The position numbers and the translations under genes were made by a program. From positions 62,001 through 126,000 of the forward strand of contig NZ_AMZY02000004.1 in assembly GCF_000330725.2 (NCBI RefSeq): a stretch of DNA of 64,000 nucleotides. Reading direction: 5' to 3'. Of this stretch, positions 34,388 through 42,588 are shown in pieces. The notes beneath the pieces are model-generated. The model was not told the DNA's origin. It ran no database searches and saw only the letters and a list, made by a program, of their open reading frames with translations. Origin of the DNA: Mariniradius saccharolyticus AK6 (GTDB lineage Bacteria; Bacteroidota; Bacteroidia; Cytophagales; Cyclobacteriaceae). Each line of letters opens with the position of its first letter. Within the stretch, counting starts at the first letter, position 1.

Positions 34388-35527
34388 TTAAATCCCCCCT
34401 ATCTGAATCAGCGCTTCATAGGCCTCATCACCCGGCCGTGGGGCATTTACGTCGATGATCTTGTTGTCTTTTCCCAAAATCAGGTAGCGCGGAATCCCCC
34501 ATACCTTGAAGTAGCGGACAATCTCTGCCTCAAATCCCTTGCCTGCAAATAAGTGAACACCGCGCATGGGGTTTTTGCTGAGGTAATTTTTCCAAGCTTC
34601 GGGCTTCTCGTCAATCGACACATACATCAGCACTACATCATCCCTCTCCCTCAATTTTTGCTCAAAAGCGGGCGTTTTAGTCCTGAACGTATTGATACAG
34701 GGTCCGCACCAGCTGGCCCATAGGTCAAGGTAAATGATCTTGTCCTTGTAGTCTGCCAGACTTACCTTGTTGCCTTCCATATCCTCAAAGGCGAAATTTT
34801 CTACGATTGCACCCTCCCTCAGCTTTTCCAAGGAAGCCAATCCCCTCTGCAACTGGGGCAAAAATCCAGACTTTGGATACAGTTGCTGAAACTCGGTCAC
34901 CTGCCGCTCTGCCACTTCATAGCCGCCTGACAGCATCACCGTTTCGTTGAGGATCATCGCAGCACGGTAGAGTTCCTGCTTGGGCTCGGGAAGGCTCTCG
35001 ATGTAGTTTTCGATTTGGTAGTTTGGTACGCCAAAGGGAATACCCATGGCAGAATGCAGCGACATCATCAGTGACCTCGCCAAGTCGTCAGACAGTGCGT
35101 TGATTTCTTTGTCCAGCCCAATTCCGGAAAGATAGGCATCCAAAAAGGCGATCTTTTCTTTAGGCTCCAATTCTTGGGCACGCTCGATATAGAGTTCTCC
35201 CAATTGGATCATCATGGCTTGGGTGTAAAGCCTGGCGTTTGCCATTTCCTTGGCTTCAAGTCCGGCGGAGTTTTGGCTCACAATCTGGTCAAGGTTGGAC
35301 TTGACGCCCTTGCTAAATCCGATATAGCTATCGATGGCAGGTGCTTCTTCCACGTCAAAAAGGACCTTGGAGACTTCCGAATACAATTCCTGCTGGATAT
35401 ATTTATCCATGCTCTGCATGAACTTTTGGTAGGCAGGCGAGGCGCTTTGTGCATATCCAAACGCCGACACAAAAGACAAAAAAAGCAATAAAACTGATTT
35501 TTTGAGATAGATAGAGTGCGATTTCAT
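34388..35527 (-). CDS. TlpA-like thioredoxin-fold protein (peroxiredoxin/AhpC-TSA-type)
   Basis: An exported 379-residue protein. A signal peptide ends at FGYAQ (about residue 27). A long helical N-terminal domain (about 30-235) precedes a C-terminal thioredoxin domain with the redox motif WASWCGPC (about residue 275). The domain carries the TlpA features 'IIYLDLWASWCGPC' and 'GIPRYLILGKDNKI' with the cis-proline. This is a membrane-side thiol-disulfide reductase, likely periplasmic. The ATG at 35527 is chosen because it starts the signal peptide. It is transcribed away from the DoxX gene. Confidence 0.87.
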   Translation of the reverse strand: MKSHSIYLKKSVLLLFLSFVSAFGYAQSASPAYQKFMQSMDKYIQQELYSEVSKVLFDVEEAPAIDSYIGFSKGVKSNLDQIVSQNSAGLEAKEMANARLYTQAMMIQLGELYIERAQELEPKEKIAFLDAYLSGIGLDKEINALSDDLARSLMMSLHSAMGIPFGVPNYQIENYIESLPEPKQELYRAAMILNETVMLSGGYEVAERQVTEFQQLYPKSGFLPQLQRGLASLEKLREGAIVENFAFEDMEGNKVSLADYKDKIIYLDLWASWCGPCINTFRTKTPAFEQKLRERDDVVLMYVSIDEKPEAWKNYLSKNPMRGVHLFAGKGFEAEIVRYFKVWGIPRYLILGKDNKIIDVNAPRPGDEAYEALIQIGGI

Positions 35528-35596
35528 CGTTATGAAATGGATTGAAATGGGTGGATGATATGCTGCCAATTTAACGAGTGTCTTGGATAAAATGGC

Positions 35597-35604
35597 TACT
35601 TTTG
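35597..35604 (+). promoter_or_regulatory. Candidate -7 element for the DoxX gene
   Basis: TACTTTTG matches TAnnTTTG exactly, 39 bases before the ATG at 35644. No well-placed -33 element is seen. Confidence 0.4.
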
Positions 35605-35643
35605 AACAAATAAACTGATTCTAGGCAACTTTGATTTGAAAAT

Positions 35644-36057
35644 ATGCAAAAGCTTCTTTTCTCCACAACTGAAATTGCCAAGGATTTGGCGCTAGCATTG
35701 CTTAGAATTGGCGGGGCGCTGATGCTGCTGACACATGGCTGGGCCAAGATTTCCGACTTCACCGGCTACCTTGCCAAATTCAGCGATCCGATCGGACTCG
35801 GCCCCGCGGTTTCGCTTCAGCTTGCCATTTTTGCAGAATTTTTCTGTGCGATTTTGGTAGCGATCGGTTTTTTGACCCGGCTTTCGCTCATCCCAATGAT
35901 CATCACGATGCTCGTCGCGGCACTGATCGCCCATGCGGATGATCCATTTTCATCCAAAGAAAAATCGTTGCTGTTTCTGTTGGTATTTATCGTGCTGTTT
36001 TTGCTCGGTCCCGGAAAGTACTCTGTGGATGCCCAGATCAAAAAGCGCAATTATTGA
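35644..36057 (+). CDS. DoxX family membrane protein
   Basis: A 137-residue protein with four hydrophobic helices and the DoxX pattern 'LALLRIGGALMLLTHGWAKI' in the first helix and 'AEFFCAILVAIGFLTRLSLIPMIITMLVA' across helices 2 and 3. DoxX proteins are linked to redox or respiratory stress in some bacteria, but the exact role is unknown. The stop overlaps the end of the convergent recF by 7 bases. Confidence 0.85.
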   Translation: MQKLLFSTTEIAKDLALALLRIGGALMLLTHGWAKISDFTGYLAKFSDPIGLGPAVSLQLAIFAEFFCAILVAIGFLTRLSLIPMIITMLVAALIAHADDPFSSKEKSLLFLLVFIVLFLLGPGKYSVDAQIKKRNY

Positions 36058-37163
36058 GCAACGGCGGCGACTTTCCCCTTTTCGATCGTAAAAAACCGAA
36101 CATCCGTCTCCTTCATTCCTGAAAGAATCTGACGCGAGCGCTCCGGTCTGGCATCGGTAATGAACAATTGTCCAAACTGGCGGTCGGCGACCAACTCCAT
36201 CAATTTACCGATCCGCTTGTCATCCAGCTTGTCGAAGATATCATCCAAAAGGAGCAAGGGCTTGGTTCCCTTTTGTTGGTTAAGAATTTGAAACTGGGCA
36301 AGCTTGAGGGCAATGACGTAGGACTTCTGCTGCCCTTGGGAGCCAAAATTTTTTATTTTAAAGTCATTGATCGAAAACAGAAAATCATCCTTGTGGATAC
36401 CCATATTTGTCCGACGGGTGGCGATGTCCTTTTGGAGGCATTGCCCAAAGCTTTCCATGAAATTCTCCTCCATACAATCCGATTCATAAGACACGCCTAC
36501 GGGTTCCTGCGCATCGGAGATGAAGCGGTAAAACTCCAGCAACTTCGGTTGAAATTCCAGCAAAAAATCGCTTCTCACACCCGCAATGTACTTCGAAAGC
36601 GACACGATCTCCCTATCGTAAGGCTCTAGGTACGCCGGCTTCCAGTTTCCCCTTTCCGCAAACTGCTTGAGCAGCGCGTTTCTTTGTTTGAGGAAATGCT
36701 GGTAACGCATGAGCTTTTCCAGGTATTCATGGTTGACCTGACAGATCATCCCATCAAAAAAACGCCTCCTTTCCTCACTGCCATCTTTGATCAGCATAGT
36801 ATCATCCGGTGCAATCAGGACGATCGGCAGCAGCCCAATGTGTTCACTCATTTTCTCCACGGGCTTTCCCTGCCGCAGCAGTTGCTTTTTTTTCCCATTT
36901 TCCACCACCAATCGTATCTCCCAATTTTTTCCCTCCAAGTCAAACTCGCCGGATAAAGTGAAGAACTCCCCCCCATGCAGGACGTTGAGGTTGTCCATGC
37001 TCTGGAAGGCGCTTTTGGTAAGGCAGAGGTAGTGGATGGCATCCAGCAGGTTGGTCTTACCACTACCGTTGATACCGAGCAGGCAATTGATCTCCCGGGA
37101 AAAATCCAGGTCCGCCTTTTGGTAATTCTTGAATTGGTGGAGCCGGAGATTTTTGAGATACAT
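36051..37163 (-). CDS. recF: DNA replication/repair protein RecF
   Basis: A 370-residue SMC-like ATPase that loads RecA at single-strand gaps with RecO and RecR. The N-terminus MYLKNLRLHQFKNYQKADLDF is typical. Walker A is LLGINGSGKTNLLDA (about residue 30), the signature motif is GSQGQQKSYVIALKLAQ and Walker B is PLLLLDDIFDKLDD (about residue 300), then a C-terminal 'QLFITDARPERS'. Length is normal. Its 5' end is 105 bases from the divergent pdhA. It is not beside dnaN or gyrB as in many other phyla. Confidence 0.93.
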   Translation of the reverse strand: MYLKNLRLHQFKNYQKADLDFSREINCLLGINGSGKTNLLDAIHYLCLTKSAFQSMDNLNVLHGGEFFTLSGEFDLEGKNWEIRLVVENGKKKQLLRQGKPVEKMSEHIGLLPIVLIAPDDTMLIKDGSEERRRFFDGMICQVNHEYLEKLMRYQHFLKQRNALLKQFAERGNWKPAYLEPYDREIVSLSKYIAGVRSDFLLEFQPKLLEFYRFISDAQEPVGVSYESDCMEENFMESFGQCLQKDIATRRTNMGIHKDDFLFSINDFKIKNFGSQGQQKSYVIALKLAQFQILNQQKGTKPLLLLDDIFDKLDDKRIGKLMELVADRQFGQLFITDARPERSRQILSGMKETDVRFFTIEKGKVAAVAQ

Positions 37164-37227
37164 GATGCGGATACTGTGGGGTTTTTGGTTAATTTCGCAG
37201 GCAGCCTCGAAATTCAGCCCATTTCGC

Positions 37228-37235
37228 TATATTTG
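37228..37235 (+). promoter_or_regulatory. Candidate -7 element for pdhA
   Basis: TATATTTG matches TAnnTTTG exactly and is followed by GGG, 33 bases before the ATG at 37269. I do not see a clear -33 box. Confidence 0.5.
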
Positions 37236-37268
37236 GGGCCTAATTTAGCATATTTTACCACATTGGAT

Positions 37269-38288
37269 ATGGCAAAGAAAAGTACCACCACCAAGTCAAA
37301 AGCGAAATATTCAAAAGAAACTTACGCGTATTGGTATGAAAGCATGCTTTTGATGAGGAGGTTTGAGGAGAAGGCAGGACAGTTGTACGGTCAGCAAAAA
37401 ATTAGGGGATTTTGTCACCTTTATATCGGTCAGGAAGCCTGTGCTTCCGGTGCCATCACGGCATTGACCAAGGATGACAAGTGGATCACAGCCTACCGTG
37501 ACCATGCCCATCCGCTTGGCTTGGGAACAGACCCGGGCGCCATCATGGCAGAGTTGTATGGAAAATCAACCGGTACCACCAAAGGAAAGGGCGGCTCCAT
37601 GCACATTTTTGACAAAGAAAGAAACTTCATGGGTGGCCACGGAATCGTGGGTGCGCAAGTGCCGATGGGCCTTGGAATTGGCTTTGCGGAAAAATACAAA
37701 GGAACCAAAAACCTTTGTATCTGCTACATGGGTGACGGTGCCGTCAGACAAGGTGCCGTACACGAGGCATTCAACCTAGCCATGCTTTACAAGGTCCCTG
37801 TGATCTTCGTCATTGAAAACAATGGCTATGCCATGGGTACATCCGTAGAGAGGACCTCCAACGTGACCGAACTTTACATGATCGGAAAAGGGTATGATAT
37901 GCCGTCTTTCCCAGTCGACGGAATGAACGTGGAAGCCGTCCATGAGGCAGTTGCTGAGGCTGCTGAAAGAGCAAGGAAAGGTGACGGACCAACCCTTTTG
38001 GAATTCAGAACCTACCGCTACAAGGGGCACTCCATGTCCGATCCGCAAAAATACAGAACCAAGGAAGAGGTCGAAGAATACAAGCAGCGTGATCCCATCG
38101 AGCAGGTCAAAAAGACCATCCAGGACAACAATATCCTTACCGAGGAGGAAATCGCCGAAATCGATGCCCGGGTGAAAAAGCAAGTGGACGCATCCGTGAA
38201 ATTTGCTGAAGAATCACCTTGGCCTGACGGGATGGACGCATTCAAAGATGTTTATGTACAGGAAGATTACCCGTTTGTAATGGAGTAA
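37269..38288 (+). CDS. pdhA: Pyruvate dehydrogenase E1 component, alpha subunit
   Basis: The 339-residue E1 alpha subunit uses thiamine diphosphate to decarboxylate pyruvate for acetyl-CoA. Seen: the N-terminal 'YYESMLLMRRFEEKAGQLYGQQKIRGFCHLYIGQEA'-type region, the TPP motif GDGAVRQGAVHEAFNLA with its NN partner (FVIENNGYAMGT), and the phosphorylation-loop region 'TYRYKGHSMSDPQKYR'. The ATG at 37269 gives a normal start; a longer open frame to 36975 runs antisense through recF and is rejected. The beta subunit and E2 are not in this window. A strong terminator follows. Confidence 0.93.
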   Translation: MAKKSTTTKSKAKYSKETYAYWYESMLLMRRFEEKAGQLYGQQKIRGFCHLYIGQEACASGAITALTKDDKWITAYRDHAHPLGLGTDPGAIMAELYGKSTGTTKGKGGSMHIFDKERNFMGGHGIVGAQVPMGLGIGFAEKYKGTKNLCICYMGDGAVRQGAVHEAFNLAMLYKVPVIFVIENNGYAMGTSVERTSNVTELYMIGKGYDMPSFPVDGMNVEAVHEAVAEAAERARKGDGPTLLEFRTYRYKGHSMSDPQKYRTKEEVEEYKQRDPIEQVKKTIQDNNILTEEEIAEIDARVKKQVDASVKFAEESPWPDGMDAFKDVYVQEDYPFVME

Positions 38289-38310
38289 ATTCCCCAAACC
38301 GACTTGGACT

Positions 38311-38349
38311 TCAGCCACGGCCCCATAAGGAACCGTGGCTGATTTTTTT
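38311..38349 (+). terminator. Intrinsic terminator after pdhA
   Basis: TCAGCCACGG (38311-38320), 12-base loop, CCGTGGCTGA (38333-38342), then seven T. It lies 22 bases after the stop and immediately before the promoter of the next gene. Confidence 0.92.
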
Positions 38350-38357
38350 GATCCCAA

Positions 38358-38387
38358 TTTGTGTATTAAGTAAAAGCCTTATATTTG
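38358..38387 (+). promoter_or_regulatory. Promoter of the TPR-protein gene
   Basis: TTTG (38358-38361), 18-base spacer, TATATTTG (38380-38387), both exact matches to the Bacteroidota consensus. The ATG follows 21 bases later at 38408, supporting that start over an upstream one. Confidence 0.72.
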
Positions 38388-38407
38388 CGGCTGCAAAAAA
38401 TCAAACA

Positions 38408-39115
38408 ATGGCTAAGAAAACGACGCAAAAAGCTTCTGGTGTGGAAGATTTGTTGGAAAAACCCGAAGAAATCGCAAGCAGACTGGAAAGAGGCGAGGCC
38501 TACGTAAAGCAAAACTCAAAACTGGTTGGGGGAATTTTGATTGCGGTGATCGTCGTGATCGCCGGTGCACTCTACTTCCAGATTGACAATCAGAACAAAA
38601 ACGATAAAGCACAGGAGGAAATGTTCCAAGCTGTGTATTATTTTGAGCAGGACAGCGTGGATTATGCGCTCAATGGCGATGGTTCCAATCCGGGTTTCCT
38701 CAAAATAGTCGATCAGTACGGCAGGACCGATGCCGCCAACTTGGCACATTTCTACATCGGATCGATCTACCTATCCCAAGGCAAGTTCCAAGACGCGGTG
38801 GATCACTTGAAGAAATTCTCGTCCGACGACTATTTTGTTCAAGCGAGAGCATTTTCGCTCTTGGGAGACGCATATTTGGAATTAGGAAATACGAGCGATG
38901 CAATTTCGTCCTACAAAAAGGCTGTTGACCACAAGGAAAACAAGTTCTTTGCACCGCGGTATTTGAGTAAATTGGCCGTTGCTTATGAAGAGGCAGGCGA
39001 TATCGAAAATGCTATCAAGACCTACACTACCATCGAAGAGAAATATTTCGAATCATACGAATATACCAACGCTCGAAAGCATAAAGCTCGCTTGGAAGGC
39101 CTTGCCTCTAAGTAA
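38408..39115 (+). CDS. Membrane-anchored tetratricopeptide repeat protein (YfgM-like)
   Basis: A 235-residue protein with an N-terminal cytoplasmic segment, one membrane helix (about residues 41-60, LVGGILIAVIVVIAGALYF), then periplasmic TPR units: 'ANLAHFYIGSIYLSQGKFQDAVDHLKKF', 'ARAFSLLGDAYLELGNTSDAISSYKKA' and 'PRYLSKLAVAYEEAGDIENAIKTYTTI'. This is the layout of YfgM, an ancillary SecYEG/chaperone partner, but the partner is inferred. The start at 38408 is fixed by the promoter and the lysine-rich N-terminus. Confidence 0.85.
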   Translation: MAKKTTQKASGVEDLLEKPEEIASRLERGEAYVKQNSKLVGGILIAVIVVIAGALYFQIDNQNKNDKAQEEMFQAVYYFEQDSVDYALNGDGSNPGFLKIVDQYGRTDAANLAHFYIGSIYLSQGKFQDAVDHLKKFSSDDYFVQARAFSLLGDAYLELGNTSDAISSYKKAVDHKENKFFAPRYLSKLAVAYEEAGDIENAIKTYTTIEEKYFESYEYTNARKHKARLEGLASK

Positions 39116-39139
39116 TGCTTCGACAAAAAGCAGCATTCC

Positions 39140-39172
39140 AAAAGAGTAGGGCCTAGGTTCTGCTCTTTTTTG
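39140..39172 (+). terminator. Intrinsic terminator after the TPR gene
   Basis: AAAAGAGTAG (39140-39149) pairs with CTGCTCTTTT (39160-39169), with one wobble and a 10-base loop, then TT and a T-rich tract. 25 bases after the stop. Confidence 0.8.
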
Positions 39173-39195
39173 TTTTTATCCAAAACAGAAATACC

Positions 39196-39672
39196 ATGGC
39201 AACATCCCTCAAAAGTCTCAGCCAATATTCCGACAAAAACCTGGTGGATATGTCCACCAAAAAATTTGGCATCGTCGTCTCCGAGTGGAACGATGAAATC
39301 ACCGAGGCCCTGTACAAAGGTGCCTTGGAGACGCTGCTGAAACACGGGGTGAAAAAATACAACATCTTTCGAAAAAATGTCCCGGGTTCATTCGAACTGT
39401 CGCTGGGGGCACAATGGCTCGCCCAACTTGACGAAATCGATGCTGTGATTTGCCTGGGTTGCGTGATTCAGGGCGAAACCCGCCACTTTGATTTTATTTG
39501 CGATGCGGTGGCCCACGGCATTACCAATGTCAGCCTCAAATACAACAAACCAGTCATTTTTGGGGTTTTGACTCCGAACAACCAACAGCAGGCGCTCGAC
39601 CGGGCAGGCGGCAAACACGGCAACAAAGGCGACGAGGCTGCCATCACTGCGATTAAGATGCTGGGATTTTGA
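39196..39672 (+). CDS. ribH: 6,7-dimethyl-8-ribityllumazine synthase
   Basis: Forms lumazine from 5-amino-6-ribitylaminouracil and dihydroxybutanone phosphate in riboflavin synthesis, as a large icosahedral or pentameric assembly. The 158-residue length is typical. Motifs: FGIVVSEWNDEIT, VPGSFELSLGAQWLA, 'CLGCVIQGETRHFDFICDAVAHGI' (catalytic His region) and 'PVIFGVLTPNNQQQALDRAGGKHGNKGDEAA'. It is alone here; no other rib gene lies in the window and no FMN riboswitch was recognised upstream. Confidence 0.94.
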   Translation: MATSLKSLSQYSDKNLVDMSTKKFGIVVSEWNDEITEALYKGALETLLKHGVKKYNIFRKNVPGSFELSLGAQWLAQLDEIDAVICLGCVIQGETRHFDFICDAVAHGITNVSLKYNKPVIFGVLTPNNQQQALDRAGGKHGNKGDEAAITAIKMLGF

Positions 39673-39777
39673 GGTATGAGACATGAGATTTTAGATTTGA
39701 GTATCTCGTCATTTCGTACTTCTGACTTCCAACTTCGCACTTCTTTCCAAACCTATTGACAACGAAAAATTCGTACC
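39673..39777. repeat. Low-complexity intergenic text
   Basis: About 100 bases between ribH and the aspartate kinase made of short words (GAGACATGAGATTTTAGA, CGTACTTCTGACTTCCAACT). The same vocabulary appears, in inverse orientation, at 50495-50748 and, as GACAAAAGACACAAGAAG, at 58116-58180. It has no coding look. Confidence 0.5.
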
Positions 39778-41097
39778 ATGAAAATCATGAAATTCGGAGG
39801 TACTTCTGTCGGAAAACCCGAGAGAATGCACCAAGTTAAAGACCTGATTACCCGCGATAGCGAAAAAAAGATTGTAGTTCTTTCGGCGCTCTCCGGCACC
39901 ACTAATGCCCTGGTGTCCATCGGCGAAGCGCTTGCCGAAGGCAAAAAAGACCTCGCGAAAGAGCGCATCGATACCTTGCACAAACATTACCTGGCTTTTT
40001 TCCCAGAACTCCTCAAAACCGAGGCGGCAAGAAAAAAGGGTGAGAAAATTATTCAGGAACATTTTGAGTTTCTCAATATCTTACTGAAAATATCCTTCAA
40101 TGAAGCCATCAACAGGGATATTTTGGCACAAGGAGAGTTGCTCTCCACCAAGTTATTCTACACGCTTTTGCAGGAACTAGACATCAAGGCAGTATTTCTT
40201 CCAGCCTTGGACTTCATGAGCATCGATGAAAACAACGAACCTGAACTGAAGAAAATCAGTGAGAAACTGAAATCAATCCTGGCAAATTATCCCCAAGACC
40301 GGATTTTTGTTACTCAGGGCTATATCTGCAAAAACCACCGCAATGAGGTCGACAACCTCAAGCGGGGCGGTTCGGATTATTCTGCATCGCTTATTGGGGC
40401 AGCTGTCAATTCCGAAGTAGTGGAAATCTGGACCGACATCGACGGCATGCACAACAACGACCCTAGGGTTGTCGACAAGACCAGACCAATTGCGCAGCTT
40501 TCATTCGATGAAGCGGCAGAATTGGCATACTTTGGCGCCAAAATCCTCCACCCTGCTTCCATCTGGCCAGCACAACATGCCAATATCCCGGTAAAATTGC
40601 TCAACACCATGGAGCCAAATGCACCGGGCACCACCATCACGTCCAAGGAACAGGGAACAGGCGTAAAGGCCTTGGCCGCAAAAGATGGTATTACAGCCAT
40701 CAAAATAAAGTCCACCAGGATGCTGTTGGCCTACGGATTTTTGAGGAAAGTTTTCGAAGTGTTTGAGAAATACAAAACCTCTATTGACATGATCACCACT
40801 TCTGAGGTGGCAGTTTCTGTCACGATAGATGACTTGACCCATATGAAGCAAATAGTGAAGGAACTCGAAGCCTTTGGAACCGTGGAAGTCGACAAAAACC
40901 AAACCATCATCTCCGTCGTTGGTAACATGATTGCCGAATCAAAAGGAACCTTGGCCAATATCATGGACTGCCTACGGGATTACCCGATTCGGATGGTATC
41001 CTATGGCGGAAGTAGACACAATGTCTCTTTGTTGGTGGAAGCAAAATACAAAAATGACGCGCTTAGAAGCTTGAACGAGGGCTTGTTTTCCTGGTAA
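39778..41097 (+). CDS. lysC: Aspartate kinase (monofunctional)
   Basis: First step of the aspartate family pathway. The 439-residue protein has KFGGTSVG at the N-terminus, the kinase core (to about residue 290, 'GSDYSASLIGAAVNSEVVEIWTDIDGMHNNDPR') and two C-terminal ACT domains (about 300-439). The length and ACT region fit a lysine-sensitive AKIII-type enzyme, but the inhibitor cannot be told by eye. A second aspartate kinase is fused in ThrA at 54733. A dapA-type synthase is not adjacent (the DapA-family gene at 48017 belongs to another pathway). Confidence 0.9.
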   Translation: MKIMKFGGTSVGKPERMHQVKDLITRDSEKKIVVLSALSGTTNALVSIGEALAEGKKDLAKERIDTLHKHYLAFFPELLKTEAARKKGEKIIQEHFEFLNILLKISFNEAINRDILAQGELLSTKLFYTLLQELDIKAVFLPALDFMSIDENNEPELKKISEKLKSILANYPQDRIFVTQGYICKNHRNEVDNLKRGGSDYSASLIGAAVNSEVVEIWTDIDGMHNNDPRVVDKTRPIAQLSFDEAAELAYFGAKILHPASIWPAQHANIPVKLLNTMEPNAPGTTITSKEQGTGVKALAAKDGITAIKIKSTRMLLAYGFLRKVFEVFEKYKTSIDMITTSEVAVSVTIDDLTHMKQIVKELEAFGTVEVDKNQTIISVVGNMIAESKGTLANIMDCLRDYPIRMVSYGGSRHNVSLLVEAKYKNDALRSLNEGLFSW

Positions 41098-41128
41098 AAA
41101 AACCTCTGAAGCACGGAAATTGAAAGTT

Positions 41129-41962
41129 ATGAAAATGAGAAAAACGATTTGGTTTGCATTGTTTGGCCTTTTTGGAATGGGGCTATTTTCCTGTGAGAAA
41201 GAACCTGAAACACCCGTCGATCCACTGTTTGAGCAACAGGTGTTTGCGGTCTCCGAAGTCATGTTCCAAAGGTTTATGTTTGAGATTAATCTCTCTTTCT
41301 ACAAAGGTTTGCAATCCAACGGCATCATTGGAAATTTTCTGCTGAATCCTGCCGAAGTTGACTGCCCAAACACCATCTACGCATGGAATCCAGCAACCAA
41401 CACCATGACTATCAGTTATGGACAATCCTGTCAACCCACTACCGGATTTCCGAAGTCGGGGACCATTCGGGTGACGCTTTCGGGATCTGAATGGGTACCA
41501 GGCGCTATCGCCACATTAGAGACAGAAAACCTCGTGCTTGACCAAAGGGCTTTCAAAGGAACGTTGCGAATCGAACATAGGGATATCGTATTTGGAGATA
41601 CCTACAGACAGGCGATCTTATATCAAAATTTACAGTATACCCACGAGGACAATAAGGTTTCTACCCTTTCAGGGACTTTCCCGGCCCAAGTCAACCGGAG
41701 CAACGGCCTTTTGGTGTCTTACGATGTGCTAGGGCAAGGAACAGGGAACTACAAAGGGACCGGAAATTTTGTAAGCCTGATCACCTCACCGCTACAATTT
41801 GCCATGAATTGTAGGGATTTGGGGCGAAATGGCTTCACAAGAGGTCTGATGGAATCCGTTTGGGACAATGCAGACATCCAAACATCAGTTGGAGCTGGTC
41901 CGGAATGCAGCACCCAACTTACACTAAGGCTGGGTGACCAGATTAGGAACATTCCTTTTTAA
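41129..41962 (+). CDS. Hypothetical lipoprotein
   Basis: A 277-residue exported lipoprotein: basic N-terminus, hydrophobic stretch, and a lipobox LFSC with the cysteine near residue 22. After it comes an acidic/proline linker (EKEPETPVDP). The mature domain is beta-rich with alternating residues, and two cysteine-containing segments ('AEVDCPNTIYAWN', 'GQSCQPTTGFPKSGTIRVTLSG'). No family recognised. Start taken at ATG 41129, 31 bases after the aspartate kinase stop, so it may share its transcript. Confidence 0.7.
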   Translation: MKMRKTIWFALFGLFGMGLFSCEKEPETPVDPLFEQQVFAVSEVMFQRFMFEINLSFYKGLQSNGIIGNFLLNPAEVDCPNTIYAWNPATNTMTISYGQSCQPTTGFPKSGTIRVTLSGSEWVPGAIATLETENLVLDQRAFKGTLRIEHRDIVFGDTYRQAILYQNLQYTHEDNKVSTLSGTFPAQVNRSNGLLVSYDVLGQGTGNYKGTGNFVSLITSPLQFAMNCRDLGRNGFTRGLMESVWDNADIQTSVGAGPECSTQLTLRLGDQIRNIPF

Positions 41963-41981
41963 AAGACGCAAATTGAAACTC

Positions 41982-42023
41982 AGCGGCTACAAATTCCTTA
42001 AAATAGGGAGATTTGTAGCCGCT
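41982..42023. repeat. Perfect 13-bp inverted repeat after the lipoprotein gene
   Basis: AGCGGCTACAAAT (41982-41994) and ATTTGTAGCCGCT (42011-42023) form a 13-bp perfect stem with a 16-base loop. It lies 20 bases after the lipoprotein stop. No U-run follows, so it may be a Rho-independent-like pause or an RNA-stabilising hairpin; a protein-binding palindrome is also possible. Confidence 0.6.
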
Positions 42024-42078
42024 TCCGTTTGAATCCAATTCCAATTGCTTTATTTTTCGTTCCCTATCCCTAGAGCGC

Positions 42079-42582
42079 ATGAGCAAGACCAAAACTTTGG
42101 TGCTGAACGATCGACAGATCCGCCAAAAAATTACCCGCATGGCCTATGAAATCTACGAACGGAACCTCCACGAGGAGACTTTGGTCTTTGCGGGAATTAC
42201 GGGCATGGGGCATCTGTTGGCTTTGTCCTTGTCGTCTACCCTAGAATCAATCTCGCCGATCAAGACAGAAGTCATTGAAATAATTTTGGACAAATCAAAT
42301 GTGGAGAAAAGTGAAATCAGGTTGTCCAAAAGTCCAAGCGCTGAAAGCCATTGCCTGATTATCGTCGATGATGTGCTAAATACCGGAAAGACCTTGGTCT
42401 ATGCGCTACAGCCGTTTCTGAATAGTGCCGTGAGGAAGATTGAAGTCGCGGTATTAGTCAACCGTTCTCACAAACTCTTCCCAGTCACTCCCGATTACAC
42501 CGGGCTTGAGCTTGCCACCACGCTGAGCGAACATATCACAGTAGATTTGCAATCCGAAAACCATACCGTACACCTTCACTAA
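42079..42582 (+). CDS. PyrR-like phosphoribosyltransferase family protein
   Basis: A 167-residue type I PRTase-fold protein. The PRPP loop IIVDDVLNTGKTLVYAL (about residues 94-110) is intact. The C-terminal 'VAVLVNRSHKLFPVTPDYTGLEL' closely follows the PyrR pattern 'VLVDRGHRELPI.ADYVGK', so it is a PyrR relative: a pyr-mRNA-binding attenuator or uracil phosphoribosyltransferase. Whether it still regulates pyrimidine genes is unknown, as no pyr gene is nearby. It ends 6 bases before panB. Confidence 0.82.
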   Translation: MSKTKTLVLNDRQIRQKITRMAYEIYERNLHEETLVFAGITGMGHLLALSLSSTLESISPIKTEVIEIILDKSNVEKSEIRLSKSPSAESHCLIIVDDVLNTGKTLVYALQPFLNSAVRKIEVAVLVNRSHKLFPVTPDYTGLELATTLSEHITVDLQSENHTVHLH

Positions 42583-42588
42583 GCTGAG

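Noticed and set aside
36975-37268. Extended N-terminus of the pdhA frame
   Set aside because: It runs antisense through the start of recF; the ATG at 37269 begins a normal E1 alpha N-terminus and has a -7 box just upstream.
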